A stretch of DNA of 51,775 nt from Nostoc sp. NOS(2021) (GTDB lineage: Bacteria; Cyanobacteriota; Cyanobacteriia; Cyanobacteriales; Nostocaceae). A program made the position numbers and the translations under genes. This document shows, piece after piece, positions 44,975 to 51,775 of the stretch. The DNA lies in assembly GCF_017115025.1 (NCBI RefSeq), contig NZ_JABXKM010000227.1:1-51775 (forward strand), read 5' to 3'. Positions within the stretch are counted from its first letter, which is position 1, and the number at the start of each line of letters is the position of its first letter. The notes under the pieces were generated by a model that saw only the letters and a program-made list of their open reading frames with translations, searched no databases and was not told where the DNA came from.

Positions 44975-45310
44975 TTGGATGCAACACGCGCTAGGGGCGC
45001 AAGTCCCAGCGAATGGAATTCGCGGCTAGACAAACAAAGTCCACCTCCCTGGACTAAGAGAAAATTAAGGTTTTTTAACCCACGGAGGTGGGTTTTGCCT
45101 CGTGTAGACGAGCCAGTGCGTTGGGGAGCCACTAGCCTCTCCCTTTGGGAGAAGGGGAGACGCCAAGGTGATAGCGCAGCGTTAGCGAGTCCGCGAGCGT
45201 CTGGGGGTTTCCCCCATGAGCGACTGGCGGCGGCTTTGCCGACTTGTTCGCTCTTAGCGTTCCCGCAGGGTAGCAACTGGCGTGCGCTTTCTAACCGCCC
45301 TTTTACTATT
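44975..45310. repeat. Nest of dispersed palindromic repeats
   Basis: Several hairpins in a row: GCGAATGGAATTCGC (45009-45023), AGTCCACCTCCCTGGACT (45038-45055), AACCCAC...GTGGGTT (45077-45094), CTCTCCCTTTGGGAGAAGG near 45140, then GGGGGTTTCCCCC near 45204. These are known building blocks of Nostoc intergenic repeats. The long open frames on both strands here are produced by the repeats and do not look like proteins. Confidence 0.7.
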
Positions 45311-45349
45311 CCATGCAATTGGACTCGGCGAGAAATTTTGAATTGCTTA

Positions 45350-45473
45350 GGAATAAGAATTAAATAACATACAATTTATGTCCCTGGCTTACCTCACCCT
45401 CAATCCCTCTCCTTATAAAGGAGAGGGAGGCTAGAGACAAGATTGAAGTTTTGCATTTTATTTAATCCACGTT
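45350..45473 (-). repeat. 124-bp dispersed element, copy B
   Basis: Reverse complement of the element at 25463-25586, same length, differing at roughly ten positions that fall mostly in the loop of the CCCTCTCC/GGAGAGGG hairpin. Its AACGTGG end is 2 bp from the cpcF stop codon, so it forms the 3' end of the phycocyanin transcript. Confidence 0.85.
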
Positions 45474-45475
45474 GC

Positions 45476-46231
45476 TTAACGTCTGCCAGCACCACGATAA
45501 GGCACTTCAGGCACTTCAGTCTCTTCTAGCTTTCTTTTAGGTGCAAACACTTCTTGATGTTGTTGCTGCTGAATTTTTTGCTGTGCGAACTTTACACGGG
45601 TGCGAACTCCGAGATCGGCATCTGTATCGAGCATTTGCTGAAGTTGATTTGTAATCCGCGACGCTTGATCGGGTAAAGTGACTGCTATGGCGTTGCCGCT
45701 TTGCGGGTTGTCGCCAGACATCGCTAGTGTTTCTAAACTCGTCACTGCTGCATAGCGCACTACCCACTCTGGATCTTGAGAAATTAATAATAGCGCCTCT
45801 AATACCTGAGTCTGAATAGAGTCCAGTTTCTCAGACGGTACTTGATGCCAGCGCAAAGTGCCTAATCCCCTGGCAGCTGCCCGCCGCACACTCAGGGAAA
45901 AATCGGTTTTTGCTGCCTCTAATAACGTATCCAGCGCCCGGACATCGCCAATTCCCGCTAAGGCACGAATAGCCCAGGCTCTAGCACCGTAGTTGTAGTC
46001 ATCAATTAGTTCCAATAGTGGCGGTACTGCGGCTTGCCCAATCGCAATCAGTCCATCTACCGCCGCCACCGCTGCCCCTGGATTGTTGTAGCCCAAAGCT
46101 GCAATCAGAGTGGGAACAGATTCCTCTATGCCAGCTGCTGCTAACTCTTGAACTGCGTCTACTAGGCGCTCCGAGGAATCTGCTTCTTCTACAGCACGGA
46201 TTAATATTTGGGCAAGCTCACTGTTATTCAT
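45476..46231 (-). CDS. cpcF: Phycocyanobilin lyase subunit CpcF
   Basis: 251 residues, almost entirely HEAT/PBS-lyase repeats (ESVPTLIAALGYNNPGAAVAAV, VPPLLELIDDYNYGARAWAIRALAGIG, VRRAAARGLGTLRW). CpcF forms a heterodimer with CpcE that attaches phycocyanobilin to Cys84 of the phycocyanin alpha subunit. It is somewhat longer than common CpcF (about 200-215) because of a Gln-rich C-terminal extension (QQKIQQQQHQEV). Length and repeat pattern differ from PecF (~170). Last gene of the operon, 170 bp after cpcE. Confidence 0.88.
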   Translation of the reverse strand: MNNSELAQILIRAVEEADSSERLVDAVQELAAAGIEESVPTLIAALGYNNPGAAVAAVDGLIAIGQAAVPPLLELIDDYNYGARAWAIRALAGIGDVRALDTLLEAAKTDFSLSVRRAAARGLGTLRWHQVPSEKLDSIQTQVLEALLLISQDPEWVVRYAAVTSLETLAMSGDNPQSGNAIAVTLPDQASRITNQLQQMLDTDADLGVRTRVKFAQQKIQQQQHQEVFAPKRKLEETEVPEVPYRGAGRR

Positions 46232-46297
46232 AATAATTTTTCATGGGTCATTAGTCGTCAGCCAATTGTAGCTTAAGTTATCCGTAGTTTACATCAT

Positions 46298-46345
46298 ACA
46301 TAAACCCCCTAGCCCTGATTTTGCAGTTGGGTTGGGGGTTTATGT
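46298..46345 (-). promoter_or_regulatory. Hairpin between cpcE and cpcF
   Basis: 12-bp perfect arms, ACATAAACCCCC (46298-46309) and its complement (46334-46345), around a 24-nt loop. No T-run follows, so it is more likely an RNA-processing or stabilising hairpin, or a dispersed repeat, than a terminator. Confidence 0.5.
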
Positions 46346-46401
46346 GTGCTAAACATTTGGTTTAAACGTATTAATGACAACTCATTATCTAGAACTTAGG
46401 A

Positions 46402-47253
46402 CTACAACAGCGAGTCCATCAAATTCATCACTTTAATTGCACCTGCTGAGAAAGTGCTTGTTGCTGTATGCTTAACTTGATGTTCTAGTAATCCTTTAAG
46501 AGAAATTAGCTTCAGGCTATTTTCGGCAAGAGTCTCGGCGATCGCATCTGCTGCGGGTAGATATCCAATCGCTCCCAAATCTGCTAACACTGCTCGACGC
46601 AATTGCAATTTATCTCCCGCCAGAGCTTGCACCAACCGTTCTCCATAAACTGGTTCTTGAGTTAATTGATACATGGCTCGTGCGGCAGCATATTGCACCA
46701 ATTCGATTGGATGCTCTAAGAATGGCTTTACCAAAGGGATACACTCAGTCGCCCTCAAGGTTCCCAAGGCTTCTAAAATAGCGTCGTAGGGTTGAGATAA
46801 ATCAGGCTGTTTTGATATGATCTGCTCTCCCTGCAAGCCTACCTGTAATAGCTTGATCAGGGCAGGAATACAAACCGGATCACCTAGCATTTCCAAAGAT
46901 TGTGCCGCCGCTTCCCGGACATAAAAATCTGAGCAGTCTAAACACCCAATTAAAGGTGATACTGCCTGGCGATCGCTTAGTTTCCCTAAGGCCCTAGCTG
47001 CGTTCCGTCGCAGAGGATATCCGCCTTCTGGTGTCCTATCGGCTTCATCCTCTAAAGCTGCGATCAATCCTGTAACCGCAGCTGCCTCACCTATCCGAAA
47101 CCTACCCAACCACCAGGCAGCATAAAACCGCAGACCTAAATCTGCACTCTCAAGATTAAGTAGAGCTTGCTCTACCGTTAAAGATTTACCGTCGCCAAAG
47201 TCACCTGTCGGTGATAAATCTTCAAATTTCTGCGGACTGGAATTCATTATCAA
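46402..47253 (-). CDS. cpcE: Phycocyanobilin lyase subunit CpcE
   Basis: 283 residues of HEAT-like PBS-lyase repeats: LNLESADLGLRFYAAWWLGRFR, YPLRRNAARALGKLSDRQAVSPLIGCLD, FYVREAAAQSLEMLGDP, LVQYAAARAMYQLTQE. Length is typical of CpcE (about 275). With CpcF it is the E/F-type lyase for CpcA Cys84. It contains ordinary Met and Cys, unlike the structural proteins upstream. Starts 14 bp after cpcD; Met3 is an alternative start. Confidence 0.92.
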   Translation of the reverse strand: MIMNSSPQKFEDLSPTGDFGDGKSLTVEQALLNLESADLGLRFYAAWWLGRFRIGEAAAVTGLIAALEDEADRTPEGGYPLRRNAARALGKLSDRQAVSPLIGCLDCSDFYVREAAAQSLEMLGDPVCIPALIKLLQVGLQGEQIISKQPDLSQPYDAILEALGTLRATECIPLVKPFLEHPIELVQYAAARAMYQLTQEPVYGERLVQALAGDKLQLRRAVLADLGAIGYLPAADAIAETLAENSLKLISLKGLLEHQVKHTATSTFSAGAIKVMNLMDSLL

Positions 47254-47267
47254 GAAGGAGGATTGCT

Positions 47268-47504
47268 TTATTCGCTATCTGTTTTAGCTTCAGCGTTCAA
47301 TGGCTGAATGCTGACTATTTTGCCACCCAAGCGAGTAATCCGCTGCATTTCTTGATTCATCCGGTTCTCAGGTACTGTGAAAAACACAGTGGCACTAGAA
47401 CGAATGGGATAGTTGGTTTTTTCAGTTTCTTCGCTTTGGCGTAGACCGACTACTTCATACCGGAAGTAGCGACTACTTGTTCTACTACTAATTTGTCCAA
47501 GCAT
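47268..47504 (-). CDS. cpcD: Rod-capping linker CpcD
   Basis: 78 residues from ATG 47504 (MLGQISSRTSSRYFRYEVVG); the longer in-frame TTG start at 47519 is rejected because GGGA sits at ribosome-binding distance before the ATG. The CpcD domain is complete: FRYEVVGLRQ, SATVFFTVPENRMNQEMQRITRLGGKIVSI. Caps the membrane-distal end of phycobilisome rods. It keeps two internal Met residues (49 and 53), unlike the larger structural proteins here. Confidence 0.95.
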   Translation of the reverse strand: MLGQISSRTSSRYFRYEVVGLRQSEETEKTNYPIRSSATVFFTVPENRMNQEMQRITRLGGKIVSIQPLNAEAKTDSE

Positions 47505-47579
47505 AAAATTAATTCCCAATACTAAATTGTCATTAGTCCTTAATAATTACTAATGACTAATGACCATTGACAAATGACA

Positions 47580-48449
47580 CTAAAGTGGCTTCACACTGGC
47601 TATTTTACCACCTTGTTTTACCACTCTTTGGAAGTAACTAGATAGTTCTTCATAAGGTATAATCACAGCCTGATTAACACGGCGTGTGCTAGGATACCCC
47701 GCTCCAAAAACGCCTGCCACTTCAATGCGGTAGAGTCTGCCTTCTTTACCAAAAGTTCCCGCACCACCGAAAGTACTGTTGGGGGTAACGCCTCTTTCAG
47801 AAGCAACGTATGAAAAGCCTGAGGGACCACCAGAGGGAGGAACAACGATGGATGCACTATTGCGACCTAGTTCGCTAGCAAGGCGTGAGGACTTGCCTTT
47901 GAGTTGGGAGGTATCGCTACTGGCATAGCCGCGATAAAGTTGGAATATTCGGCTAAATCCTACAGTTTTCTGTCCTGTTTGGGTTTTAAAGCCACGATAG
48001 TAAGGCACAATATTTTCACCAAAGCTAGATTGATACTCTGGCGAATCAATATAAGAATCAATGTCGGCTTCATATCCCTTGTTTTGGTACAAGTCTAAGT
48101 GATAGACCACATCAGACTCATCATAGGGGGCACGACCCAACAAATGTTTATAGTTCAGTTCGATGACGCGAGTTTGGAAATTGTCGTAGAAAAACTTGGA
48201 TTTGTACAGTTCCGATTTAGCTACTTGACGCACAAACTCTTGCACTGTATTTTTTCCATCGCGCAAGATAGATTCAGCACTTGTAAGGCGGTCAGATGCC
48301 AATATGTAGTTGTTGCCCAACACCTGACGATAGACGGCAGCAATTACTCTTTCAATATCTTCTTTGGTTGCATTTGGACGCAATTCTACAGGAGCCTGAT
48401 CACTAAAAGGCTCTGTCCCCAGACGGGACGCTGCTGTTGTAATAGCCAT
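47580..48449 (-). CDS. cpcC: Phycocyanin-associated rod linker, second copy
   Basis: 289 residues. N-terminal pfam00427 linker domain ([15 protein letters not shown], then [44 protein letters not shown]) and C-terminal CpcD-like domain ([33 protein letters not shown]). Joins phycocyanin hexamers in rods. The N-terminal sequence is that of classic CpcC; in operons with two linkers these are called cpcH/cpcI. No Cys and no Met besides the initiator. The operon order matches Calothrix cpc3 (B-A-H-I-D). Confidence 0.94.
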   Translation of the reverse strand: MAITTAASRLGTEPFSDQAPVELRPNATKEDIERVIAAVYRQVLGNNYILASDRLTSAESILRDGKNTVQEFVRQVAKSELYKSKFFYDNFQTRVIELNYKHLLGRAPYDESDVVYHLDLYQNKGYEADIDSYIDSPEYQSSFGENIVPYYRGFKTQTGQKTVGFSRIFQLYRGYASSDTSQLKGKSSRLASELGRNSASIVVPPSGGPSGFSYVASERGVTPNSTFGGAGTFGKEGRLYRIEVAGVFGAGYPSTRRVNQAVIIPYEELSSYFQRVVKQGGKIASVKPL

Positions 48450-48520
48450 TGGTAATTTTCCTTTTGTAATTCGTAATTGGTAAGGGGAGTGGGGAATGGG
48501 AAGTAGGGAGTGGTGAAATT

Positions 48521-48548
48521 CCCTACTCCCTACTCCCTACTCCCTACT
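48521..48548. repeat. CCCTACT heptad repeat between linker genes
   Basis: Four perfect tandem CCCTACT units in the 117-bp gap between the two linker genes, preceded by partly complementary GGGAGTGGGG/AGTAGGGAGTGG at 48484-48513, so the transcript can fold into a long hairpin here. Confidence 0.85.
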
Positions 48549-48566
48549 CCCCACCCCAGTCCCTAT

Positions 48567-49379
48567 TTATACGGACGTAATGCTAATCACCTTACTGCCC
48601 TTGCGATTCAACTGCTGTAATTTACTAGAAAGTTGCTCGTAGGGTACGATCAATTCCGCAGTACCGCGCCGCACTACAGTTGAGTTCGGGGAAGCTGCTT
48701 GTAGCACTCTGATGCGGTATGTTTCCCCACGACCACCTGTAGAGAGTCCTGTTAAGGCTCCGGCGGAGACTGGGTAAATGGGTGAAGCCAGATTCTTAGC
48801 CACTTCCCAGGTTAGCCGTCCTTGTTTTTGTCCTTGAGCGCGATCGCTATTGGCATAACCCCGATAGAGTTGGAATAGTCGGCTAAATCCAACGTTTTTC
48901 TGTCCTACTTGACTTTTAAAGCCTCGATAGTAGGGCACAAGATTTTCGCCAAAACTTTCTTGATATTCTAATGAGTCAATGTAAGAATTAATCTCAGCTT
49001 CATAACCTTGTGAGTTGTAAAGCTCAACATGGTACGAAATCTCTGACTCATCTTGTGGGGCACGCCCCAATAAATGCTTATAATTCAACTCGATAAAGCG
49101 AGTTTGGGAGTTGGAGTAGAAAAACTTATCCCGATAAAGTTCCGATTGAGCAATGGCTAGCACAAATCCCCGAACTGAGATTGCACCTTGCTGCAACAGT
49201 GATTCTGCACTCTCTAGACGGTCTCCTTCCAGTAGATATGCATTACCCAAAACCTGACGGTAAACCGCCCGGATAATCACTGCCACATCCGCTTCTGTTC
49301 TATCGGGACGTAGTTCTACCAGTGCTGAGTTTTCAAATGCTCCAATCCCTAATCTTGCTGCTTGTCCCAAAGCTGCCAT
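48567..49379 (-). CDS. cpcC: Phycocyanin-associated rod linker, first copy
   Basis: 270 residues with the same domain order as the next gene: pfam00427 ([59 protein letters not shown]) and a C-terminal CpcD-like domain ([30 protein letters not shown]). Contains no Cys and only the initiator Met. Ribosome-binding site GAGGAGG lies 8 bases before the ATG. A hairpin with U-rich tail stands between cpcA and this gene, probably lowering linker expression relative to the subunits. Confidence 0.94.
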   Translation of the reverse strand: MAALGQAARLGIGAFENSALVELRPDRTEADVAVIIRAVYRQVLGNAYLLEGDRLESAESLLQQGAISVRGFVLAIAQSELYRDKFFYSNSQTRFIELNYKHLLGRAPQDESEISYHVELYNSQGYEAEINSYIDSLEYQESFGENLVPYYRGFKSQVGQKNVGFSRLFQLYRGYANSDRAQGQKQGRLTWEVAKNLASPIYPVSAGALTGLSTGGRGETYRIRVLQAASPNSTVVRRGTAELIVPYEQLSSKLQQLNRKGSKVISITSV

Positions 49380-49467
49380 CTTTTACCTCCTCAGTTTTAA
49401 CTGCAAAACTGAAAACTTTTTAGAAAAATTTTTTCTAGTCTTTTAACAGTCTTTTGAAAATAAAACT

Positions 49468-49529
49468 GCCCGGAGAGGTAAACAACTCATAGAACTTACT
49501 TGTCATCAGAGCTGATTTCCTCTCCGGGC
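49468..49529 (-). terminator. Partial terminator/attenuator downstream of cpcA
   Basis: In transcript direction GCCCGGAGAGG (49529-49519) pairs perfectly with CCTCTCCGGGC (49478-49468) around a 40-nt loop and is followed by AGTTTTATTTT. It lies 13 bp past the cpcA stop and before the linkers, the position at which abundant cpcBA mRNA usually ends while some transcripts read through. Confidence 0.8.
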
Positions 49530-49541
49530 TAAAGAAACACT

Positions 49542-50033
49542 CTAGCTTAGAGTATTGATTACATAGTCGATGTAAGAATTGGCTTCAACAGCTGGATCGC
49601 CGCTTAGACCGTGGTTAGCTTTGATGTACTTGAGAGCTTCAATGTACCAGCTAGGAGACAGATCAAAAGTCCGGTTGATTTCAGCCAAGCCAGAAACCAA
49701 GAAATCATCCAAGGGGCCTGTGCCACCTACAACTAAGGCGTATGTGATAATCCGCAAGTAGTAGCCGACATCACGTACACACTTGCCTTTGCCGCGTGCA
49801 TCAGACGCGAAGTTGGGGCCTTGTTGTTGAGTGGTGTAAGGGAACTTGTTATACACTGCTTGAGCTGCACCTTCGGTCAACCGTTGAGCATTGCCGCTCA
49901 AGGCTTTTGCTGCTTGTAAGCTAGCTGGCGCTTGACGGAAGCGACCAAAAGCAACTTGAATTTCGGTGCTGCTGAGATAGCGGCCTTGAGAATCAGCCGA
50001 TGCAATTGCTTCAGTTAGAGGTGTTTTTGTCAT
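49542..50033 (-). CDS. cpcA: C-phycocyanin alpha subunit, sulfur-poor (cpc3-like)
   Basis: 163 residues, standard length. Globin-like phycobiliprotein with bilin-binding Cys85 (Cys84 in mature numbering) in [15 protein letters not shown]-terminal [19 protein letters not shown] is typical CpcA. Apart from Met1 it contains no Met, and Cys85 is its only Cys; common alpha subunits have further Met and Cys, for example in the YYLRMVTYCLV segment, which reads [11 protein letters not shown] here. This matches the sulfur-starvation CpcA3 type of Calothrix. PecA (phycoerythrocyanin) is unlikely because the family signatures are those of CpcA and CpcE/CpcF follow. Confidence 0.95.
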   Translation of the reverse strand: MTKTPLTEAIASADSQGRYLSSTEIQVAFGRFRQAPASLQAAKALSGNAQRLTEGAAQAVYNKFPYTTQQQGPNFASDARGKGKCVRDVGYYLRIITYALVVGGTGPLDDFLVSGLAEINRTFDLSPSWYIEALKYIKANHGLSGDPAVEANSYIDYVINTLS

Positions 50034-50121
50034 TTTGGTATTTCCCTTTTACAAACTTTTGGTTGAAATTTTGTTTTGTCCTAATGGACAATTATCTCAG
50101 TCACTAGCAGCAATATCTGCC

Positions 50122-50643
50122 TTAAGCTACTGCTGAAGCTGCACGATCAAAATAGCCAGCTATTTCCGCTGCCAGAGCGCTGCAATCTCCTCTGGTGATG
50201 TTGTTTGTATCGTTGACAATGGCCAGGGAAGCTTGTTTCAGCTTCTGAATACCAACAGCAACTGATCCTCCTGGAGTTCCCAATGCTAAATAGGTTTCCC
50301 GCAAACCATTGAGGGCACGGTCATCTAGCACGCTGGAATCGCCAGCAAAGATCGCATAGGTGATATAGCGAAGAATGATGTCCAAATCTCTGATGCAAGC
50401 AGCTGCGCGACGGTTGGTGTAAGCATTACCACCGGGAGCGATCAATTGGGGTTGTTCTGCCCACAAATCACGAACCGCACCGGCAACAAGAGCAGACGCA
50501 TTGCTGGTAATCCGGTTAACAGCATCCGCGCGCTTGTTACCATCTTTGACTAGTTCGCTCAAAGCATCCAATTGTGCATCGGTTAGATATTCCCCACGTG
50601 TATCAGCTTGGGTAACTACTTTTGCAAATGCATCTAAAACCAT
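50122..50643 (-). CDS. cpcB: C-phycocyanin beta subunit, sulfur-poor (cpc3-like)
   Basis: 173 residues. Bilin sites are Cys83 (Cys82; [13 protein letters not shown]) and Cys154 (Cys153; RGDCSAL). Asn73 (GGNAY) is the usual N-methylated residue. The non-bilin Cys109 of common CpcB (DDRCLNGL) is Ala here (DDRALNGL), Met residues of the RRMAACLRDMEI segment are Ala and Leu, and Phe of ALFAEQPQ is Trp. Only Met1 remains. First gene of the operon; AGGAG lies upstream of ATG. Forms (alpha-beta) hexamers in phycobilisome rods on the thylakoid surface. Confidence 0.95.
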   Translation of the reverse strand: MVLDAFAKVVTQADTRGEYLTDAQLDALSELVKDGNKRADAVNRITSNASALVAGAVRDLWAEQPQLIAPGGNAYTNRRAAACIRDLDIILRYITYAIFAGDSSVLDDRALNGLRETYLALGTPGGSVAVGIQKLKQASLAIVNDTNNITRGDCSALAAEIAGYFDRAASAVA

Positions 50644-51350
50644 TGCCTTAAATCTCCTAAATTGCTTGGTTAAGAATAATTGGACTCAAAACTGAATGGT
50701 TCAGTTTATTTTTGATGTCAGCACTGCCTGACGAGTTACGAAAGGTTTAAAACAGACATCTCAAGAAATAAGTTTACGATCTCCAGGCTTTCAGATTAAA
50801 ACTTTTGTTAGAAAACTTCAAACTTCTGCGAACGACTGGAAAACCTGATTAAGATGTTGTTTTTTACTTCCAAGTTCTCTTTATACAATGCTGCCGCATC
50901 ATTATTTATTACAAATTATTATTATGTTTGTTAATTTAATTTACATAAGTTCACATTCTTGCCTCTGTTGGTTTATGAGAAGTTAGTACAGCACGGCAGA
51001 ATTAACAATTCAAAATGACGCTCTCTACGAGACGCCTGAATTCTAGGTTAATACGGATAGCTTCGAGTGATTAACAAACAAGCTAACCAAACCATATTGA
51101 ATTTTCTGCATCCCCAAGGATGGGATAATTTATTTCTGGGAAATCACTTAAAGAATGAATGCGATGCCTGGGTTGGGCGTAGCTGCGGCACACTGAATTT
51201 GTGTAGCATTGGCTACTTTCTAGCTCCTGCCAAGGGCACGCGCCATATTTTGCGACTGCATTGCAGCCGTGGATTTATAGCCGCAGTCAACCATGCGATC
51301 GCCGCACTTACGATTATTATTAGTAGTTTGTCAAGCTAGTAGTGAAGGGT
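50644..51350. promoter_or_regulatory. Leader/promoter region of the phycocyanin operon
   Basis: About 700 bp before the next gene on the same strand. The part next to cpcB (50644-50960) is AT-rich and probably encodes a long untranslated leader, as is usual for cpc operons; TATAAAG near 50880 (minus strand, TTGTATAAAG) could be a -10 box, but no convincing -35 was found. The TACGGTA/TACCGTA palindrome seen at the transporters is absent here. 51014-51040 is dispersed-repeat text (CTCTACGAGACGCC). A 90-codon open frame at 51067-51339 (plus) has no protein features. Confidence 0.4.
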
Positions 51351-51775
51351 TTATTTATCTTGTAAAAACTCTATAATCCGCTTAAATGCTTGCGGGTCTT
51401 GGTAGAGAAAGCGATGACCACCCTCGAATAACTCTAAATAAGCACCTGGTATCTGTTTGTGTATTGCCTCAAGATTGGCAGGAGGAGATATGCCATCGTA
51501 ACGACCGCCGCAGATATAAACGGGAAGATGCAGCTGAGAAAGTCGATTATACGTATCGTGAGCAGCACGAGCCTCAAGCTGGCGACGACGCCCAACTTGG
51601 CGACTTGGTTCGTCTAAACCTTCTTTAAAAGTTGCTAGCGTCTGCTTCACTAGTTCCTCAAATTGTGTAATTTTGCTAGAGAGCCAAGCCTCGTCTTGCC
51701 AACGGCGATCAGAAACTGTTATCTGCCGACGAGCCAGTTCTTCACTAGGAAGGTTCACGAGTTCATGTAGTGGAT
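51351..51775 (-). CDS. Alpha/beta hydrolase (N-terminus beyond window edge)
   Basis: C-terminal 140 residues of an alpha/beta-hydrolase: LHLPVYICGGRYDGISPPANLEAIHKQIPGAYLELFEGGHRFLYQDP contains the catalytic Asp (GRYDGI) and the catalytic His (GGHRF). The frame is open to the window edge, so the nucleophile-bearing N-terminal half is not visible. Probably a cytosolic esterase or related enzyme; substrate unknown. Confidence 0.85.
   Translation of the reverse strand, partial: PLHELVNLPSEELARRQITVSDRRWQDEAWLSSKITQFEELVKQTLATFKEGLDEPSRQVGRRRQLEARAAHDTYNRLSQLHLPVYICGGRYDGISPPANLEAIHKQIPGAYLELFEGGHRFLYQDPQAFKRIIEFLQDK

Noticed and set aside
44975-45367. Long overlapping open frames on both strands
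   Set aside because: Created by stacked palindromic repeats; composition is not protein-like.
49542-50643. Phycoerythrocyanin (pecBA) instead of phycocyanin
   Set aside because: Alpha subunit keeps CpcA signatures and the lyases downstream have CpcE/CpcF lengths; PecF is much shorter.
50644-51060. Operator palindrome upstream of cpcB
   Set aside because: Only a TACGGAT-like half site at 51053 without a partner; not reported as a site.
51067-51339. 90-codon open frame on the plus strand
   Set aside because: No protein-like motifs, overlaps repeat-like text in the cpc upstream region.

Overview
The window looks like chromosome of a filamentous, heterocyst-type cyanobacterium close to Nostoc/Anabaena/Calothrix. 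The evidence is the abundant GCGATCGC (HIP1) octamers, heptanucleotide short tandem repeats (CAAAATC, CCCTACT, AATGCCC, AGTTAGG/A), dispersed palindromes typical of Nostoc, a phycobilisome rod operon, Psb30/Ycf12, a PAM68-like assembly factor, and best recognisable protein families that are cyanobacterial. No rRNA, tRNA, CRISPR array or intact transposase was seen.

Layout. 1-4 kb (minus strand): a partial aldo/keto reductase coupled to a shortened TPR protein, then a vanadium-haloperoxidase-like Tat protein followed in the same frame by a decayed c-type haem ORF. 4.3-7.2 kb (plus): a three-gene sulfonate/taurine/nitrate-type ABC importer. 7.2-12.4 kb (minus): two MFS transporters, an old-yellow-enzyme reductase and an orphan MetQ/NlpA-like protein without export signal. 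13-25 kb: mostly housekeeping or single genes (DUF1823, acylphosphatase, alcohol dehydrogenase, nuclease, sugar permease, purN, DAHP synthase, PAM68, rpsO, metallophosphoesterase). 25-32 kb: two damaged toxin-antitoxin pairs flank an sbpA-pstSCAB cluster. 32-44 kb: recJ, psb30, a two-gene GDT1/Mnx Mn exporter, a BtuF-like protein, a hybrid histidine kinase and a proline dehydrogenase/P5C dehydrogenase fusion. 44-51 kb: an HD hydrolase, a nest of repeats, then the phycocyanin operon cpcB-cpcA-linker-linker-cpcD-cpcE-cpcF (minus strand).

The most interesting signal is sulfur economy. The phycocyanin subunits and both rod linkers contain no methionine except the initiator, and no cysteine except the three bilin-attachment residues. 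This is the signature of the 'sulfur-sparing' cpc3 phycocyanin known from Calothrix PCC 7601, here joined to its own cpcE/cpcF lyase genes. The mature sulfate-binding protein in the same window is also free of Met and Cys after its lipobox cysteine. A perfect inverted repeat with identical geometry (TACGGTA-N12-TACCGTA) lies upstream of both the sulfonate-type importer and sbpA-pstSCAB and is found nowhere else in the window that I could see; it is a candidate operator for a shared nutrient regulon.

A second theme is genome erosion by small repeats. In-frame repeat insertions sit inside recJ, the proline dehydrogenase fusion and the TPR gene. A 124-bp element occurs twice in opposite orientation, each copy abutting a stop codon. 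Several gene relics (serine/threonine multi-sensor kinase, periplasmic ligand-binding protein, RelE toxin, DUF5615 toxin) can be read only as fragments.
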